The position numbers and the translations under genes are program-made. A stretch of DNA of 64,000 bases from Cryptomeria japonica. Its lineage: Eukaryota; Streptophyta; Pinopsida; Cupressales; Cupressaceae. Under the pieces are notes generated by a model. The model ran no database searches. It was not told where the DNA came from and saw only the letters and a list, made by a program, of their open reading frames with translations. The first letter of the stretch is position 1; each line of letters starts with the position of its first letter. Location of the stretch: assembly GCF_030272615.1 (NCBI RefSeq), contig NC_081410.1, forward strand, positions 126,954,140 through 127,018,139, written 5' to 3'. Below, piece by piece: positions 25,149 through 36,313 of the stretch.

Positions 25149-27942
25149 TTACAGTTGCCATTCATCCTCATCAAATTCAGAGCTTTCTTGATTCTTGTCT
25201 GTGGTTTGAGTTTCTTCACTTTGAGTCTGCATACCTTCGCTGAACTGCATCTCAATGCTACCAGTAGATCCACTTCCAGTACATGGGGCAATAATCCCAT
25301 TGGTACTTTGGTTTGAAGTGTTGCCCAAACCTCTTCTTTCACATTTGGACCTCTAGATTTGCAGTGCCCTATCGTAAGGAAAAGTGTGGACATCATACCT
25401 AGATGTATAAAGCCTCAAGCAATTTTCCAAATTTTTGTCTTGTTTGTTTCTTAGCTTAGATTTTAGGAACCCCAAAGCACTGAAAACTATCTCATCTTCC
25501 ACCGAACCCAATATCATGGTAAGACATAAATCAACAAGCTTCACATATTCTGGCATTGAATCATGCAACATTTGGTTCTCAACTATAGTTTTCCAAAGCC
25601 TTGTTACCGATCCCTCTTCGCAGGGATTCTCCACTTTGGCATATTGTTCTCTCATAGTGTATGCAAAACAAGATGATTGCTCTCGAAGATGAGTTTCGTC
25701 TAATATTCCATTTATAGTTACTCCATTCAATTCTCTGGATGTGCAAAATTGTTTTATCAAAATCAATAGCTTACTTCAAAAACTAGATACAATGTTGAGG
25801 CTCCAATAATGAGGAAACACAATAGACATGGCTTCGAGAAGGTTGTCAAGAGAGAATCTACTTCTAATTTGTGAGGAAAGATCATATGCAATTTTCTTCA
25901 CAGAAGTAGTTATAGTCTCAACAATCTTGTCGAAATCTTCCCTTGTAACTCTTGCTAGTTGCTTCCTGGGGCGCTTTCCTGGTTCCTCGGGGTCGACCAT
26001 GGCATAGAAGTGCATTGGTATCTCAACTCCCTGTAAATTGGCACATACCTCCCCATCTGCACTGATTTGTAAAAATTTATCAAGATTGTTCAAATCTGTG
26101 AGTGTCCACCACTTAACAAATTTTTCATCAGATAGTGTTGGTTGATTTCGATAGAGATTGTCGAGGGTCATGCATGTCATCTTATGCAGTGTAGCATATT
26201 CTGCAATATACAGAGCTCTTTTTTGGGTAGCCTTCATAATATTCCTCATTTCCTCTAGCATGGGTAGAAGAGCTGCTAAAGTTAAGAGTGTCTCTAAATT
26301 ACTTAACCTGTGAAGAAGTTCAGGAAATTTTGGTTGATCTGATTCGTCGCGAGTTGTGTGAAATAGTCCAATCAAAGATGGATATTCCAAAAACACTCGA
26401 TGTGCTGGACCATCCAAAGAGATCCATCTAATATCATTATCCTTGAGAAGCTTGTTCCCATCAGTTATTCCATTAGCAAAGTGTTTAAATTCCATAAATC
26501 GCTTGGGACTTCGACAAAAGTGTGAGTAGAGCTCTCTGATTAAAATTTCAATTTTTTTAACCGAAGCAAACTTGCTCACAATTCCAAAATCTCGATTCAT
26601 TATGTGAGCCATGCAGTGAATTGCAGTAATGTATGGTGCAAATGAAGTTTCAATCTTTGTACAAAGACCGTTCCTATGACCTTGCATTACTGAAGCTCCA
26701 TCTGCTCCAACACAAACCAATTTTTTGGCTACCGTCATGTCATCCATACCTCCATATTCAATTAAACTTCTCTTTACTAGTTGAAATAAATTTTCTGTTG
26801 TCGCACTCTCCTTCATTTTAGCAACAAATAGTAGATGAGGTTGGCGGGTATGATTCTCTAGTATAAACATGCATGCATACCCATGAAGTATTGTCTACTG
26901 CTGTAACTTCGTCTAAAGAAAATGCAATAAAGTTTGACTCTCTTATTTTTTCCTTTACATCTTCTTTTTCAACCTCAGCAAGACAACTTGCCCATTCCCA
27001 TCCACTGTTTACTGACTAGTATCTATTAGGATAGTTAGGAACTTTCAAAAAGTGTAATAAACCACTAATTGATGGGAAATCTGTCATAGCACGCCTTCTA
27101 CTCAAAATATAATAAACAACGCTTAACTGAACAACTTTTCCTAGTTGTTCTATTTACATTTCTTTTCAAAAAATAGCTTCAATAGAACCTTTAACTTCAA
27201 CAGGCTTCGTCTGTATTTTCTCATGAAAATAATACTCTTCGGCATTCCTCACATGCTTACATTCCTCCTTTGTTTTCCATCTTATCACTGATTTTTCAGC
27301 CCCGTCTATCATTTATTTTTCATAAATTTTACCCATATGCTTTTCTGTGGTGTCAAATTTTAGCTGCAACCTAATTTCCTTGTTATGTTTCCAAGTGCAA
27401 ATCTTACACCTACATTGTATTGGAGGCTTGCCTTCAATTGGATTCTCCACTGGTTCAATGAATGAATACTTTGATGCCCAATTAATTTGAAAATTCCTCA
27501 CTGACATATCCCACTCCTGATCCTTTTTTGATATGGCTTTTCTTTTCCCCTTTTGTGCATTATCATCAATGGCATTATCACCCAAGTCGATTACATCATT
27601 CCGGCTAACTTGGGTATCTACCAGATAATCTTCTTCAAGATCATCCTGATCTGAGATATCAGGTTTGTCGTCGTCTTCAACATGCGGTGTAGATGGCAAA
27701 TTTTGTACTTGTACTTGTGATGATGTACCTTCCTGATTTTCACCACAATCTTTTCCAATGCCAAAGTACGAAGACAATGTTATGCTTTTTGTTGGCCTCT
27801 CCTGGCCTTCCCCACATTCAGGTATCCTACCCCTCTTCCTGTTCAACATCTCCAACGAAATAAAGGCTGCCAAGAAAATATCAATTTGTTGAAGAAGCAA
27901 TAATAGACTATAATATATAATATACTTCAAAAATATGATCAC
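25149..27942 (-). pseudogene. hAT-superfamily transposase, decayed
   Basis: Read on the minus strand. The N-terminal open part (27942-27313) ends in a BED-like zinc finger region, CRCKICTWKHNKEI then KFDTTEKHMGK. A damaged stretch follows (about 27312-26870) containing WEWASCLAEVE and NFIAFSLDEVTAVDNTSW, which carries the first catalytic Asp of the RNase H-like fold. After a frameshift near 26868 come VCVGADGASVMQGHRNG and the HCMAH motif typical of hAT (364 codons open). Another frameshift near 25770 leads to the C-terminal dimerisation region, EIVFSALGFLKSKLR, then a TAG and an acidic tail SSEFDEDEWQL before TAA 25149-25151. The fold resembles the ZNF862/KIAA1586-type hAT branch. The enzyme would cut and paste the element; this copy cannot. 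Confidence 0.85.
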
Positions 27943-28103
27943 TCACCTTTAGGCTTTAGGTCACTAGCAGTCGCCAATGCAGTCAACAACAATGATTTTC
28001 CTTGGTCTGAAACTTCGCTATTGATCAAAATTCAAAGCCTAGAACCCACTAGATTGTGTTGAGATAGATTTGATCTTTGCATGTAATTATACCAATCCTT
28101 ATA

Positions 28104-28561
28104 TGGCGAATTCCGTGGGAATTTTATATGGTATACAAATATTTGGCGAATCCCGCGTAACTATAACATGACTTATGTAATTTTTGAGGTGATTATAGGT
28201 CGTCCTAATAATTGGCAAATACAATATAGTTGGCGAAAGTTGGGATGAATGTAGACACGCGTCGGCAAGATGTTGGGCAAATTGGGTCCCCCTGGCTAAC
28301 AAATCTTCACATGCCTATAGGCGAATTAAGGTCATCTATTAAGGCAACCTCGGAGAGTGTAGGCGAAAAAATTAAATTTACCGTGTGTACACCATATATT
28401 GTATTGGGGAAATCATCGCATAGAAACATTTAATTGCATAAAACATATGGCGACCGAGCCATGACTTTGACAAAAATTGATAATGTTCTGGCGACATGGC
28501 CACCCCCAGTCAGTACAAAATATTCCCCATTTCCCAGGTCGCCAACGTGAAAAATTCGCCA
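28104..28561 (+). repeat. Right subterminal TGGCGAA motif cluster
   Basis: TGGCGAA or AGGCGAA/TGGCGAC variants occur near 28104, 28144, 28231, 28319, 28361, 28448 and 28486. Near 28555-28570 two face each other as TTCGCCATTGGCGAA, a 15-base palindrome. Same motif as at the left end. Confidence 0.75.
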
Positions 28562-28579
28562 TTGGCGAATATTCACCAC

Positions 28580-28593
28580 TAAAGTAATCTCTG
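28580..28593 (-). repeat. Right terminal inverted repeat of hAT
   Basis: Read inward it is CAGAGATTACTTTA, a normal-looking hAT terminus (CAG start), directly before the second GTGCTGGT copy. Confidence 0.75.
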
Positions 28594-28601
28594 GTGCTGG
28601 T

Positions 28602-29110
28602 ATGGAGAATTAGGGAATGGAAGAATTATAGATCATGTCCTCATATTCTATGGTTGATGGTGGCTATTTTTGTGGTAATAGATAGTTTTCCTCCATTATT
28701 ATGATGTTAGGTTTCACTTTTTGTTTATTTCTCATTAGATTCTATTACATCTTACGAGCTTTGATATTTGCTTTTGACCTTAATATACATGAACATTTAG
28801 TTATTGCTGACATGATTTTTCATCTATAGAAAATAAAATATATTATGACTTGTTATTTTACAATAAATTCTATATATTTATTGTAATAATAAATTACTTA
28901 TATAATATTATCTATTCTAACTTATTAGAAAGATAGGAACCTTTTAAATCTTTATAACCTTTTAAACCTAAATTTTTAATGCATATTACTTCTATATTAT
29001 TTTCTATCTTCACATCTTTTCTCAATATTAACCTCAGACTACTTTATTTTTGATACGTAATCCCAGACTGCTTTATTATAACATATTTAATTTTCTTAGC
29101 TTTACTAAAA
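28602..29110 (+). repeat. Interspersed repeat R, copy A, right half
   Basis: Continues R across the hAT insertion. GAAGAATTATAGATCATG and CTATGGTTGATGGTGGCTAT match 37660-37700 in copy B and about 63470-63510 in copy C. Confidence 0.78.
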
Positions 29111-29271
29111 TTCTTTGTGACTTTTTAATTACAATTCTATCTTCAGGCTATTCTTCAGGTCTTTAGCCATTTTATCCATCAAAGTTTATGATAATTTCTT
29201 TTATATTTTAACCTGTAATGGTTGGTAGAATAATGGTCCATTGAAATAACAGATAACAAAAGAGCCACATA

Positions 29272-31131
29272 GCGAAATGGAGGGAACAACGTTTGCATGT
29301 GGAAATTTGAAATCGGGAAATGGAGGGAACAACGAGGTTGGATCCTCTAGTTCTGAATCCACTGTGGCTCAAGGACAAGCAATGGATGATGAGGATGGGA
29401 GACAAGATGGGGACCCATGGCTACGGGACCCTCCTCCTGACCACAAAAAGTTGAAAGATTCCCAAGAATTGAGCCCCGAGGCGGTGAAAGTTGACTCAGA
29501 AAATATCAAGGAGGGGCAAGTTTCCAAACCCTGGAGTAGTCTTTTTGCAAGGAAAGCATCTAGAAAACTGACTGGTAAATCATCTTTCCCCTTTGTGAAA
29601 GATATATCAGATAATAAAATGGGTAAACTTGCTATTGAGATTCCTGATTTAGTTATCGATCATAGCATCTCTTTAATGGCTTTTTCTCTGGTGGGGAAGT
29701 TTGTTGGACCTCAACCTAATATTGAGGATGTTAGGTTTTTTGTTAAGAGAAAATGGAGAATGAAAGGTCAGGTTGATGTCTCTGCCTTTCCTAGAGGCGT
29801 TTTTGTATTCTCATTCTCTTATGGGGAAGATATGGAAGCTGCTTTAAGTGGTGGCCCCTGGATGTTTGGTAAATCTTCTTTATCTGTGAGAAAATGGTCT
29901 CCTAACATGGAACTCAGTGACTCTTTCATCCCTGATTGGCTTATATTGCTCATTTATGAACATCTGAAGGACAAGGCTAGGGTGACCAAAGATGACCCTC
30001 TGATCATGAATGCTCATATCTCTAAGAGCGGCAAAGATTCGGATTCAGATGAGGAACAACCTAATGCATCTACCCACAAAAAAAGGAGAGCTGACACATA
30101 TAATGTGGATACGGAGGTGCATTGTGAGGTGGAGGAGGAAAAGGGTAAGGATTTTTAAACTGATATGGAGTATGAAAAGGATGAGAACATTGGTGAAGAG
30201 GATGAAGGGGGTAACTCTGAAAACCCTCACTCTAACCCTATGGGCTCGGACAACAGGAATGTTGCTCTGAATTCTAAGGAGGATGACAATCCTAACTCTG
30301 TGGGCACTGAACAGGGTAGGGATTCTGTGAACACCATCTTGAATACCGCCCATAAGTGTACTCTGGAGTCCTTCAACTTCTAGAAATGGGGTGTCGACAA
30401 CATTACTAGCATGCAAAGTAAACAGAGGGAGTTGGAAAACAAGATTAATAAGTTGATTAAGGACTCTAGGAAAAAGAATGATGAGATGGAAACCAGTGAA
30501 GCTGAAGAGGAAATCGAGATGGAGGATTGGCTGGAAAAAGATTTGATCAAAGGGGATTTGAAACACCTGGAGGATGTTATAAGAACCTTGAAAGAATAGG
30601 CTGAAGAGGATAAAGACAACATCAATAGTCGGGTTGCCCGTACCGAGAAGGCTCTAAAAAACTTCATGAACCATAGTCTCCAGGTCCTCAAAGTCTCATC
30701 ACACAACATGGATGTTTTGGTGGATCATCTAGAAAGGAAAAATCAGGAAAAGAATCTGGTTATCATTGATGATATTCCAACTTCCAACACCACTCACCAG
30801 ACTCCTAGGCGCAGAACAAGGTAGAACACTACTAGGATGGAGATCAATACGAAAGATAGCCAACTGAGAGAGGAAAGCAACGACCTGAGGGAAGCGGCCA
30901 AGGCAATGATGCTCTTGGTCCAGAATGCTGAGGAATCTATTTAAATTTTCAATTAATTTGTAATGTTGGGTTTGAAGCCAACTTCTTGTTGGCTTCTTGC
31001 TGTTTTTTTCTTAGCTGCTGGTTTTTGTGCTAGTGTTTTGTAGCTGTTTTGTTTCGTCTCTTTAATGCTCATCTTTCAAATTGTAATCGAGTTTCGGGTC
31101 CCCTAAAACCTGTTTTTACTTAATCAAAAAT
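29272..31131 (+). mobile_element. ORF1-only LINE (half-LINE) with 14-bp target duplication
   Basis: A perfect 14-base direct repeat AAAAGAGCCACATA flanks it (29258-29271 and 31132-31145). The element begins just five bases before the ATG of an ORF1-type gene and ends in a LINE-like 3' tail (about 30945-31131) finishing TTAATCAAAAAT. No endonuclease or reverse transcriptase (ORF2) is present. An ORF1-only element with intact ends was probably copied by another LINE's enzymes (inference). Confidence 0.85.
29277..30944 (+). pseudogene. LINE ORF1 protein (DUF4283-like), with stops
   Basis: One frame of about 556 codons from ATG 29277 to TAA 30942-30944, interrupted by stops at 30156, 30381, 30597 and 30822 (one TAA, three TAG). 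Residues about 135-220 show the DUF4283-type RNA-binding region of plant LINE ORF1: SLVGKFVGPQPNIEDVRFFV, MKGQVDVSAFPRGVFVFSF and ALSGGPWMFGKSSL. The rest is acidic, then a long Lys/Glu coiled coil (about codons 380-520). The CCHC knuckle often found after DUF4283 is not seen. The protein would bind LINE RNA. Stops sit where Gln or Trp codons would be expected. Confidence 0.85.
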
Positions 31132-31145
31132 AAAAGAGCCACATA

Positions 31146-31743
31146 TTCCAAATAGTACTTTAAATCTATTTTCTAATTAGTTATTATTAATTATATTTGT
31201 CAGATATGTTAGATATATTTATTTATAAGATGTTCGATTTTGAATGATTATTTCTATTCGTTATGTATCTCAAATACATATATTTTTAGGATATTTGACT
31301 TTGAGTGATTATACACATTTAAAAGTTATTCATTGGACTTTAAAATTATTTAAATTTTATTCATTTAAGAATTATTTTATAGTTTTAGTTTTCATTAACA
31401 TGTTTGTGTCACTACATCATAGTTTGTTGTCATTTATAATTACACAAAAAAAAATGTTTTAAAAAATTAATGCTATAAAATAAAGAAAGTTCTATAACTC
31501 TCTATTCAAAGGTTGTTAGATAAAAGAAAAGATTATAACAATAAGCTAGATTAAAGTTTGAGAAATCTAGTTGTCACTTTCTTTAGAATGAATAAATCAC
31601 ACCCCACCACTTTTCATATTTTCCTTGCTCACATTAATTGATTTAAAAAAAATCAAAACTAATTTTCAAGCAAATTACAGGTTCTCTCTACATCTATGCC
31701 TCGCTTGGAAAAAATGATAGTTATGATAAGGAGAAGTTGTATG
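31146..31743 (+). repeat. Interspersed repeat R, copy B, left part
   Basis: GTTATTATTAATTATATTTG onward resembles 54030-54350 and 61185-61290. From about 31500 it matches 14150-14540 in copy A. It is cut at 31743 by the LTR element. Confidence 0.65.
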
Positions 31744-32526
31744 TGTTAGGATTCCCAAAGATACCGAGAGGGGGGGGGGGGGGGGGGGTGAATCAGTATC
31801 TAACCGGTATATAAATTTACTTGACTTAAAACATGAAAAGCATATTAAAAATGTGTACCGGTAAACCATAAATAATGCAGTAACTAAGAACAATAACAAA
31901 AACATGAGAAGAACACCATAACACAGTGTTTTAACGAGGAAACCTGGTGTGGGAAAAACCTCGGTGGGATTTGTGACCCACAATATTCTCTTACTGGCCA
32001 ATAAGGGAATATTACTCTTACAATAGGGGAAGGCCAAGTGCTTAGAGCTTACTACTCAATTACAAAAGAAGTCACACTAACTTACAAAAATGGATTATAC
32101 TAATCCAATGTCTTGTACTGCTTCAAATCAGCATTTGCTATGCCAGATTCAGTACCAGTTTAAGCTCTGCTACAACATAAACCCTTAACCAATATTTTGC
32201 ATATTAGGTTTGTATATTTCGCATCCTTCTTCACACATTTCCTATTATAAAATGATCTCATACATATATGAGTCATATTACAACTCACCATGTCAGCTTA
32301 CAATGATTTTACAATTAATTACAAAATATATTCTAAACAAAATTGAAGTCAGCCAAGCTGTCGGTATCCTTCCTTTCACTGCCGGTGTTCTATATGTTGG
32401 TGTAGAGTCTGTCGGTGTCGGTGCCGGTATCTTTGTCTTGCTAGGGTCATATGATTGCAAGGTTGCCATCAATGACAAAACCTTCAATCACCTACAATTT
32501 GTCATTGGAGTGTGCATTTGCCAACA
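31744..32526 (-). repeat. 3' LTR of gag-only element
   Basis: On the minus strand it starts TGTTGGCAAATG and ends GGAATCCTAACA. It contains an unbroken run of about 20 G on the plus strand near 31770-31788. Confidence 0.85.
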
Positions 32527-32528
32527 AT

Positions 32529-32540
32529 CTCCCCCTTTGG
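32529..32540 (-). other. Polypurine tract of gag-only element
   Basis: Minus-strand CCAAAGGGGGAG lies just before the LTR start, in the usual Copia form. Confidence 0.75.
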
Positions 32541-32856
32541 CATTGATGGCAACACTCATGAGAAAAATCAAAAGTGTCCAAAATGATATCCAAAAATAGT
32601 CTGCCAAAATTGTCTTACCAAAACTATGTGCCAAAAAAAGTATGCTCCCCCTGAGCAGATGATGTCCTTTCTTTTGACCATTTTTCTCATCCCACTACTC
32701 CCCCTTTGACATCAATGACAAAGCTTGTCATTCGGTGTTAGTGGAGTCCTTTCTGGATTCTTGTAACCAGTGGGTTACAATCTGAAAGATATCTATCAAA
32801 ATAAAATTTATACCGTTACTGAATGTTTTGCTGTCGTTTATTACCTCTTGTGTTCT

Positions 32857-34960
32857 CTACACTGTACTGGTGAGTATGTGCATTTTCTCTTCTGGTGTCT
32901 TTAGTCTGGGAACCAGAGCCTCAGATATTTCTTTTCTCAAAGAAATAAGGTATTCTAGTCTTGGACTAAGTCTGCATTTCAAGTCCTTTGCTTTATCCTT
33001 TATTCCCTGTTTGTCATTTTCTAGCTTCTTGATTTTCTCTTCTTGTTTTGCAATCTTTTTCTCTAACTCCAAAAATGAATCCAATGCACATATCAGATTG
33101 TCAGCAATCTTGTTTATCTTATCTTGTGCTTTGCTGATCTCCTTGTCAAGATCCTCTGTCAAAATATTTGTTTTACAAGTTTCCCTGTACAGTTTCTTGG
33201 AGTCAAGAATTATTTCTCCAAGTTCCGGTAATAGGGTATCCATTTCCTCCATGTTCTTATTTACAATATCCTCAAAGAATTTCTCTTTTTCCTTTATCAT
33301 CCTTTCCTTAAATGTATCCTCATTTATTTGATCAATAGTCAATAAGTTACCGGTGATAAACTTAGACAATAGCCTTATTATCAACTATGCACTTTGGTGC
33401 AATCAATTTAAAAATTGGAATTGTATCATCAATAGCCTTATAGGCTTGTGCATTGCATTCTGTGATCTTCTTTATTGAATCTAACAAGACCTCTGTTACA
33501 TTTGTAGGTCTGAATTTTGCCATAGATGTACTAGATGTTTTTCCAATAGTCTGTATAATAGCCATGCTACTAGTTGTGGTAATTATTTTACTTGATTCGA
33601 CCTCTGGTAGGTTAGTCTATGTTTGCATTTCTACAAACAAAGGTTTTTGCTTTTCAGTTTGGGCTGGTGGCATTGTGTCTGTCTGATCAACCTATACCTA
33701 TTTTGGTTTCTCTATCTGTGTCTCAGAGGGTTTCTCTGAGATTTTAACTATTGGTTTCTCAGATGTAATCTCAGTTTGTACCTCTGAACTCTCTTTTGCC
33801 AGTTCTTCATATGGTTTTTCTATTGTATCTATTAGTTTCTTTGTGGTATCCTCTGTCGGTTGCTATGTTTGTGTAGGTTTTTCTATGTTCATCTCAACCT
33901 CTACAGCCAGTGACTCAGTAGTCACATTTTTCACCTTATCCTCAGTGGTTTCTCTGTCAACCACAACATTAACTTCCTATGTGTCTACATTTACCATATA
34001 CAAAATTTCAGAAATAGGATTTGTATCCTCTACCAGAGTTTCCATACTCTTTGTGGCTAGTTGTCTATCAGTAGTGTCTACCGATGGAGTATCTGAAAGA
34101 GGTGGGGACACATTGTCAGTTATTTTCAGGCTTGGTGATCCACCTACCTTACCTTTCCCCTTATCTCTATCCTTTTGGTATACTTTGATATTTTTTGGCC
34201 TAAGTAATTCTTCCTCTTTTTCCTTTTCCACAAAGAATATATCTCATCCATCTGTTGTTTCCTCAGATACTTCATTTAATCTACCAACCATTAGTGCTAA
34301 ATGTCAGTGAGCAATGGAGAATACTGTCTGGTTAGCCTCACTGATTAATTTATCTATTTCATCAGGTGAGTTAATTGGATGCACTGCAAGTAGTTTTTCA
34401 ATCTTACATTTCTTATCCAGCTCAACAATGACTAATCTTATAGCTTCAAGTCTCCTATACAAATCATTTGGAATTTCATCAACAATTTGCATCAAAAATT
34501 TCCTGTATATATCTAAGTGTAGAATTACACTGTTCTCTATGCTTTCCTTATCATCAACTGATAGTGTATTGTATATTTTGTTTATGTTCTTCAGCTTACC
34601 ATCCTCTGCAATTTTGCTAAGAAGTTTGTCTAGAGGAGCAATAGTCTGTTTCAACTTCTTCTTCTTAGGAGTCATTTTCTTTGCTGGAGGCCTTACTACT
34701 TGTTGTTTTTGTCTGGTTCTTTTTGGTGTAGGAGAGCATATCGGTGAGGGTTTTCTTTTTCTTTCAACCCTTTTAAATAGTGCCGATATATCACTCTCAG
34801 AAGAAGTTCCAACCGGTGAAAGATGAGTTTCTGGTTGAGGTGCTTCCAACTCACTTTCACTTATACTAGTTTGTCTCAAAACATCTTCCTTGATTGCCTT
34901 CACTCGGGAATTTTCACGCTCTTGAAGATTTGAATGCTCGGTGAATGAAAAAGGAGCCAA
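32857..34960 (-). pseudogene. Second reading frame of gag-only element, unknown, coiled coil
   Basis: Open parts at 34960-34304 (218 codons from MAPFSFTEHSNLQERENSRV), 34231-33977 and 33384-32857, joined by short stretches broken by stops. It has a basic segment (KRKPSPICSPTPKRTRQKQQ, then PAKKMTPKKKKLKQT), an acidic Ser/Thr-rich middle and a strongly coiled C-terminal third (KMHILTSTV at the end). It matches no pol domain. The basic part might bind nucleic acid or act as a nuclear signal (inference). It occupies the place where pol would be expected. Confidence 0.5.
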
Positions 34961-35130
34961 AACACTTGCTTTATAATGTTATTTTCTCCAACTACCATAT
35001 TTAATGTTCATCGGTTAAGTCACAACTTAACTCATCTGCCGCTATAGAACTAATTTCAACTTATCACCATCAACCGAGGGAATAATAGCAAGTTTTTTAT
35101 TTTGTTGCTAAACCCCCAAAGGATTTTTCT

Positions 35131-36242
35131 TTAGTTAGATGAAGAGTCTCCTTCCGGTGGAGTGTTACTATGTTCTACCGGTGGAGGAGTATTCCTATCA
35201 ACATTCAAATCTGACTTTCTGATCCATTGTTTTGAGAATTCTTGCTTTACCTTTTCAACATTTTCTTTACCTTTCAAACTAGGACCTTTGTTATTTGCCG
35301 ATGATGCCTTACTTCTACAAAATTTTGCAATATGTCCAATTTTGTTACAGGCAAACAAGTCACATTGTTCTTCTGAATAGCTTTCCCATATCCTATGCCG
35401 GTATGTGTTCTGCATTGATTAGATAAGTGTCCAAATCTTCCACAAACATAAGACCTTACATTCATTCTACAATTTTCTGAATTATGATCAACTTTGTTGC
35501 ATTTAGAACATTGACCGGTGGGTGTATTAGTATTCTGATGATTTCTAGATCTACACTGATTTTCTCTATGACCATACTTGTTATAGTTAAAGCATTTTCC
35601 ATTAAATTTGTAAGCAGTAGGTTGACTTACTGGTTTGTTATGATCATGATTGTTTGCAGTACCAAAGATTTCACCAACTTCAAAGCCAAGGCCATTTGTA
35701 TCACCATTAGGTTTCTGATTCTTCAGCATGTCACCAAGTTCTTCTAAACTTTTCTTGAATTTCTCCTTGTGTTGATTTGCAACAATCAGTTCATTCTCCA
35801 AGATTCCTTTCTGTCTCATGAGTTTAGTTTAGTCATTTTGTGTGTGCATAAGATCTGTCTTCAACATATCATTTTCATGACTGAGTCTTCTGTTTTCATT
35901 TTCAGCATCATTTAGTCTTCTAACCAAGTCTTCTTCATTCTTCTTTATGTCTTCAATTTCTTTACAAAATCTCATAGTCATATCTTGCATCTCATTCTTT
36001 GTTGTATTGATTTCTTGTCTTAGCTTGTTTACCAAATCATTAAGATTTTCCTTTTCATTTTCCTCATTCTACATCTTTTCACAAAGTTCTTTCCTCTTGT
36101 TCCTTGCAATAGTAAAATTCTCTTCAAGTGCTTGAATAATATCCTGAGCAGCCTTCAGATCATCCTCAAGTTTGATATTCTTCACTTTTTCTGCATCATA
36201 GTCTATATGAGCTGTTTCCAATTGCTTTCTCAAGTTTTCCAT
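35131..36242 (-). pseudogene. Gag-like protein: coiled coil plus four zinc knuckles
   Basis: Starts at MENLRKQLETAHIDYDAEK soon after the primer site. A long coiled coil (to about 35720) is followed by four CCHC-type knuckles: CFNYNKYGHRENQC, CSKCNKVDHNSENC, VCGRFGHLSNQC and, after a frameshift near 35350, CNKIGHIAKFC. The first and third lack the regular second cysteine. Stops occur near 36066 and 35826. The order of knuckles resembles Copia gag C-termini, but the usual UBN2 capsid domain is replaced by the coiled coil. It would package element RNA. Confidence 0.72.
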
Positions 36243-36299
36243 CTCTACCGGTGACAAGATCTTCCTCGAGTTGTTAGGCTTTTGAAAATAGAGGACCAG

Positions 36300-36311
36300 G
36301 CTCTGATACCA
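36300..36311 (-). other. Primer-binding site of gag-only element
   Basis: Minus-strand TGGTATCAGAGC, the exact plant initiator-Met form, two bases from the LTR. Confidence 0.85.
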
Positions 36312-36313
36312 AT

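Larger units (their letters stand above)
15481..28593 (-). mobile_element. hAT-like DNA transposon, 13.1 kb, with extra reading frames
   Basis: It is flanked by a perfect 8-bp direct repeat GTGCTGGT (15473-15480 and 28594-28601), the hAT hallmark length. Removing the element and one repeat rejoins repeat R exactly as seen uninterrupted in copies B (about 37625-37670) and C (about 63440-63480), so two independent empty sites support the boundaries. Ends are CAAGGATAATTTTA and, read inward from the right, CAGAGATTACTTTA (10 of 14 matching). Subterminal TGGCGAA motifs crowd both ends. Inside are a decayed hAT transposase (minus), a small gene, a tandem array and a roughly 1360-codon broken frame (plus). 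The strand given follows the transposase. It is unusually large for a hAT element. Confidence 0.85.

Noticed and set aside
32210..34826. Plus-strand Ser/Phe-rich frames
   Set aside because: They are antisense to the Glu/Lys-rich coiled-coil frame of the gag-only element.
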